DNA from: Drechmeria coniospora
Lineage: Eukaryota > Ascomycota > Sordariomycetes > Hypocreales > Ophiocordycipitaceae
Reading direction: 5' to 3'
Assembly (NCBI RefSeq): GCF_001625195.1
Contig: NC_054389.1
Span: 186,001-250,000 of the forward strand
Length of the DNA: 64,000 nucleotides
Both the position numbers and the translations under genes were made by a program. Positions within the stretch are counted from its first letter, which is position 1. Every line of letters begins with the position of its first letter. The notes below the pieces were generated by a model. The model saw nothing but the letters and a program-made list of their open reading frames with translations. It had not been told where the DNA came from and searched no databases. Below are positions 35,001 through 41,000 of this stretch, one piece after another.

Positions 35001-38000
35001 GTCTCTCCAATTTCAGCATATTGGACTGGCCCAGATACAGCGTGAACTCAAACTGGCCGGCCAGGCATTGTTCAACACTGTCTTGAGTTACCAGAGGCGG
35101 TCCCATGTCAACTTCAGCATCGGTGACATTCAAATCCGATCCTTGGATGGCCTCGATCCTACCGAGTACGATATTTCCGTCAACATTTCCGACAGTGAAG
35201 ACGGTCTTTTTGTGCACATGAACTATCTAACCAGCAGACTCTGTGACAACCAAGCATCCAACGTGGCGAGGTCGCTATCCAATGCTTTGACGTCAATCCT
35301 GGAAGCACCACATGCAAATGTTTCGTCTCTGAATTTGCACAGCGTTGAGGATACTAATCAGATTGCACTGTGGAATTCAGAGTGTACTGCAACCATCGAC
35401 ATTTCTGTTCATGAAGTTTTCGCCCGCCTTGCCAAGGACAGCCCTTCTGCGACTGCTATTGACTCATTCGAGGGAACAATGACATACAGCGACCTAGACA
35501 ATAAGAGCAGTCAGCTTGCAAATGAAATTGTCTCCATTGGAGCCACCATTGACACGCTCATCCCGATTGCTTTCGAAAAGAGTCCTTGGGCCATTGTGGC
35601 GATGTTGGGTGTCATGAAGGCAGGGGCAGGTTTCGTCCCTTTGGATACGTCGCATCCGGATGAACGATTGAGAGCAATCATTTCGAAGACATCCAGTCAG
35701 TTTATGATCTCATCAGAGGCAGCCACACGGCGCATGCAGAGCTTAACTACGAATGTCCTAACCGTGTCAGCGGGATCATCGATCTGGTCTCGGAGGTCAA
35801 CTGCATCGATGAAGACCACTTCAGCGTCCGCAAATCCAGCCTATGCCATGTTCACATCCGGTTCGACGGGTTTGCCCAAGGGCGTTGTTCTCTCACACCA
35901 AGCAGTTAGCAGCAGCATCTTTGATCACGGCGCCAAGGTCGGATGCAGTGCCGCCACCCGCATGTATCAATTCTCCGCATACACGTTTGACGCCTGCATT
36001 TTCGAGATATTTACAACCCTGACTCACGGTGGATGTGTATGCGTCCCATCTGAAACCGAAAAAATGAATGATATTGCCGGCTTCATTACCCGGAAGCAGG
36101 TGAATACGGCTTTTATGACTCCGTCCCTAGTTCGTATCCTTACGCCAGAGCAAGTTCCAACACTAAGAACTCTCGTCCTCGGTGGCGAGGCTCTTGGTCA
36201 GGACAATATCGAGACCTGGGCCACCAAGGTCAGGCTCATGAATGGCTACGGTCCGACGGAGACCTGCGTGTTTGCAGTGATGAAGAGATTTGAGGAGCCG
36301 CAGGATCGCCATGACATTTTAGGCACAGGCGTGGGCTCTCAAATATGGATCGTAAGTCTCGACGATCCTGGCCAGCTTGCGCCTATAGGAGCAGTGGGAT
36401 TACTGCATCTGTCGGGCCCCTCCCTTGCAGTTGGATATTTGCATGACCAGGCTAAGACGGAGAGTGTTTTCATTGACAATCCAGCGTTCTTACTTGGCTC
36501 CGATAGGTGGCCACGCAGAGCTTACAACACTGGCGACTTGGTTCGTTACAATTCGGACGGCACTATAGCTTATCTTGGCCGACACGACCAGCAGATCAAA
36601 CTGCGCGGCCAAAGAATTGAACTGGGTGAGATAGAGCATCACGTCAGAGCCAATTTTCCCCAGGCATCGCAAGTAAGCGTCGACGTGGTGATTCCACTGG
36701 GAAATGACGAACGAGCCACTATTGCTGTCTTTTTCCGCATTGCTCGTCAACCAGAATCCAATACGACGTTCCATACGCTTCCCAGAACCTTACTTGGGGA
36801 TGCCGCTCAACTGCAAAGAACCCTTGAAACTCTACTTCCACCGTACGAAGTGCCGTCCCTGTACATTCCTGTGGGCATGATGCCTAGAACAACAGCGGGC
36901 AAACTCGACCGCAAGGCACTTCGCGAGGCGGTTGCGCACATGTCCGAAGAAGAATTAGACGCATTTGCGCTCGTCGAAGAATCAAAGCAGCCGCTGATCA
37001 CGGCAAGCGAGAAGGCACTTGGACTGCTGTGGGCCGAGGTGCTGAAAATTCCCGTGTCTCGTATCGGTCGACATGACGGTTTCTTTCGAATGGGCGGTGA
37101 TTCCATCGCCGCCATGAAACTCTCAGCAAAGTCTTCCCCGGGGATTTCGTTGTCGGTTTCGGATATTTTTGAGCACGCCGCTCTGTCAGACATGGCACTT
37201 GCAGCAAACAGGAACAATTCCATTGTTGACGACATCGACAACATAGAGCCATTTGAGCTTGTCACCAACGGCATGTCCGATGATATGCTGCAGTCATTGG
37301 CATCTAAGTGCAATGTGTCTGTGGAACAAATCGCGGATGCCTATCCGTGCACAGTGCTCCAAGAGAGCCTCATGGTTCTCTCCATGGTTCAATCCGGGGC
37401 ATACGTGGCACGAAAGGCGTTCAAGCTTCCCGCAACGATCGACGTTGCCCAATTTAGGACTGCCTGGGAAAGAACAATTCTCAGCAATCCCATATTACGA
37501 ACGACAATCGTGCAGCTTCATTCTGGGCGTGCTTTGCAAGTCGTACTTGAGCACAATGTGCCCTGGAGAAGTGCCGCGACGCTACAGCAGTACATGGAGG
37601 ATGACACTGCGGACGAGCTGGAATTTGGTAAACCACTCTCTCGTTATGCCATCACAGCAGATGGCCACTTTATCTGGACCGCTCACCATTCTATATACGA
37701 TGGCTGGTCAGTCCCTCTCATACTCGAACAGGTCCGTTCATATTATCAAGCCGACAGTGCACCCACGACGCCTGGTTTTAACACGTTTGTCAAATACCTC
37801 TCCACTCTGAATTCGGCGGAGTCGGGTGCGTACTGGGAACGCTATCTTGCTGAAGGTAAACCTGCAACGTTCCCTGAGCCTCTACCAGCTACACGGTTGA
37901 TCCAAGTGGACCAGATAGAAAAACGTAGCATAACCATCAGCCGTCCAACTGGTTCGGATATTCCGATGGCGACAATTCTGAGGGCCGCTTGGGCTTTTGT

Positions 38001-41000
38001 CCTCGCTCGGCATTCGGACGCGTGCGACGTTGTGTTCGGGATGACAATGTCCGGCCGCAACTGCCCCCTTCGAGACATTGGCATGATTCTGGGTCCAACA
38101 ATCACCACCGTACCCGTGCGAGTTCTGGTTCCAACCGACGGCACAGTGTATGGCTTCCTGGAGGCAGTCCAACAGCAAGCTGCGGAGATGATTCCATTCG
38201 AACATTTTGGTCTCCAGAATATTGCAAATATCAGTGAGGACATGGCACAAGCTGTCAAGTTTCAAAATCTCTTGGTCATTCAGCCAAGGGCGCAGTTCGA
38301 TGCGGATCACGACGAGATACTTGGGGCTGAACAGATCTCGGCGCCGCTCACAAATTTTGACACGTACCCGTTAGTTACAGAATGCCGCCTGAGCAAAATG
38401 GAGGTGCAACTAGAGGCAAGATTCGACATGACCATTATCTCTCGTGAACAAACAGAGAGGCTGCTCAGGAATTTCGAACAAGCCTTGCACAGCTTCAACG
38501 GGGCAACTCCAGGAACCATGATGGAAGAAATATCCATGATCGCCGCTGCCGATCTTGCGAATATCATGACATGGAATGAGACATACCCAGCTGCCTTGGA
38601 TACAACAGTGCCCGATGTTTTTGCGCAACAGGTCAAGCTTCGACCCGATGTACTTGCTGTGGACGCCTGGGATGGTACATTCACCTACGCCGAACTGGAT
38701 GTGCTCTCGGCCACCTTTGCTCGACACCTCGTGAAGGAAATGGGCGTTGGCCCCGAGGTCCTTGTTCCGCTTTGCTTCGAAAAGTCCAGGTGGGCCATCG
38801 TCACGCAACTATCTGTCATGAAGGCAGGTGGTGCCATTGTGAACCTCGATCCAGCACACCCGTCGACTCGACTCGAACATATCCTCCAAGACGCTCGCGC
38901 CACGATCCTTTTAGTTTCGGCTCCATTGTACGAAAAGTTCAAAGGAGTTCATGGACTAGACCCCATCGCCATTGACGAGTCGTTTTACCGCCGGCTGGAG
39001 TCGCGGCAAGAATTCATATTGCCGGAAATCGATCCCTCGTCCGCTGCCTATGTCCTCTTCACGAGCGGATCCACAGGTCGTCCCAAGGGCATCGTCGTGG
39101 AGCATCGCAATTTGTGCTCGAGCTCTCATGCGCACGGCGAAGCGTGGGACATTGGTCCAAATACGCGTCTGCTCCAGTTCGCAGCGTACACCTTTGACGT
39201 CAGTTGCGCCGACATCTTCACCACGATCCAAAGAGGAGGTTGCATCTGCGTCCCTTCCGATGACGACCGACTCAACAATCTCTCCGGTGCCATCAACCGA
39301 TTCCGATGCAATTGGGCGTTTCTCACGCCCACTGTGGCCTCGCTCTTGCCAGCCCAAGGCATTCCGAGTCTCCGGAAGCTCATTCTCGGCGGAGAGGCCA
39401 GCACAAGGGACACAGTTGCTAAGTGGCACCGCGTTTTGGATCTGATCATCTGCTATGGGCCGGCCGAGTGCTCCATATACTGTTCCGGAACACCACCTGC
39501 CACGGAGATGAGCGACCCCGGCGACCTCGGCCAGCCCCTCGGCGCGTTGTACTGGGTCGTCGATGCCTCGGACCATAATCGCCTGGCTCCCGTCGGCTGC
39601 ACGGGCGAGCTGTTGCTTGAGGGCCCAACGGTGGCCCGTGGCTATCTTCACGACGCGGAGAAGACGGCACAGGCGTTTGTCCATAACCCGGCATTCATCC
39701 GCGATCCGGTCTGGGCGGACCCGGGCACCGCAGATCGACCCCGCCGTTTCTATCGCACCGGCGACCTGGTCCGCCTGAACAAAGACGGAAGCATTCACTT
39801 TGTCGGCCGCAAGGACACTCAAGTCAAGGTTCGCGGCCAGCGAGTCGAGCTCGGGGAGATTGAGCATGCCATTCGTGCCCGCATGCCCAACCTGAGCCAC
39901 GTCACCGTTGATGCCGTCAGTTTGCAGTGCCTCGATATGAAACAGATGGTGGTCGCATTCCTCCACATAGGGGGCGACGGTCACTGCCCAGATGAAGTGC
40001 ATCCGTTGAACGAAAATTTCAGGGTAGACCTGAGGAAGCTACAAGTTTCGCTTGCCGAAGCGCTTCCAAGCCAAATGCTCCCGAATCTATTCATCCCCCT
40101 GGCCCATGTTCCACTGACGGCAAACGGAAAGGCTGACCGGCGCTGGCTGCGCGACATGGTGACGGGCTTGAGCCGCGAGCAGGTGCTGGAGTATGGGCTG
40201 GAGTCATCAGAAAAGCAAACTCCCAAAACGGCCATGGAATTTTCCCTGCGAGATCTCTGGTCTCGCGCCCTGAGCATCGAACCCGGGAGCATCGGCGTTG
40301 GGGACCATTTTTTCCGTATTGGCGGCGATTCGATCATCGCCATGCAGATCGTCGGCATGGCCAGCGAGAACAAAATTCCCCTCTCCGTCCGAGACTTCTT
40401 CAGCCATCCCACGCTCACCGACATGGCGACTGCGCTGGAGGGCCGAGCTAATGTTGTGCCACGGGGCCCGTCAGAGTACGAGCCGTTTTCTCTCATCGAC
40501 GAACCTCGAACGAAAGCGGTCCGGAATATGGCAACGCAAATCAAGACATCCGAGTCCAACATAGCCGACATTCTTCCCGCAACAGACTTCCAAACGACCG
40601 CCGTAGCACACGCGCTGATGCGGACACGCGGGCTTCGAAACTACTTGTGGCTAGACGGCACGGGGGACCTCGACATCTCGACGGCCGAAAAGGCGTTGGG
40701 GGTATTTGTGGCAGGAAACGAGATTCTTCGAACGGTATTCGCTCCACACGAGGATACCATGGTTCAGGTTGTGCTGAAGGAGATCCCCTATCATGTTGAG
40801 TGTCACCTGATAAGCACCGACTTGGCTGCATTTACCGACGGAATCTGCCGGATGGACATGGCGCTGCCGACGAGGATCAGCGATCCTCTGCTCAAGTTCA
40901 TTATCATCAAGGGTCCCGACCGTCGCCATAGAATCATGCTGCGGCTCTCGCACGCGCAGTATGATGGGCTGAGCTTGCCCATGCTCTGGGACTCGCTGGC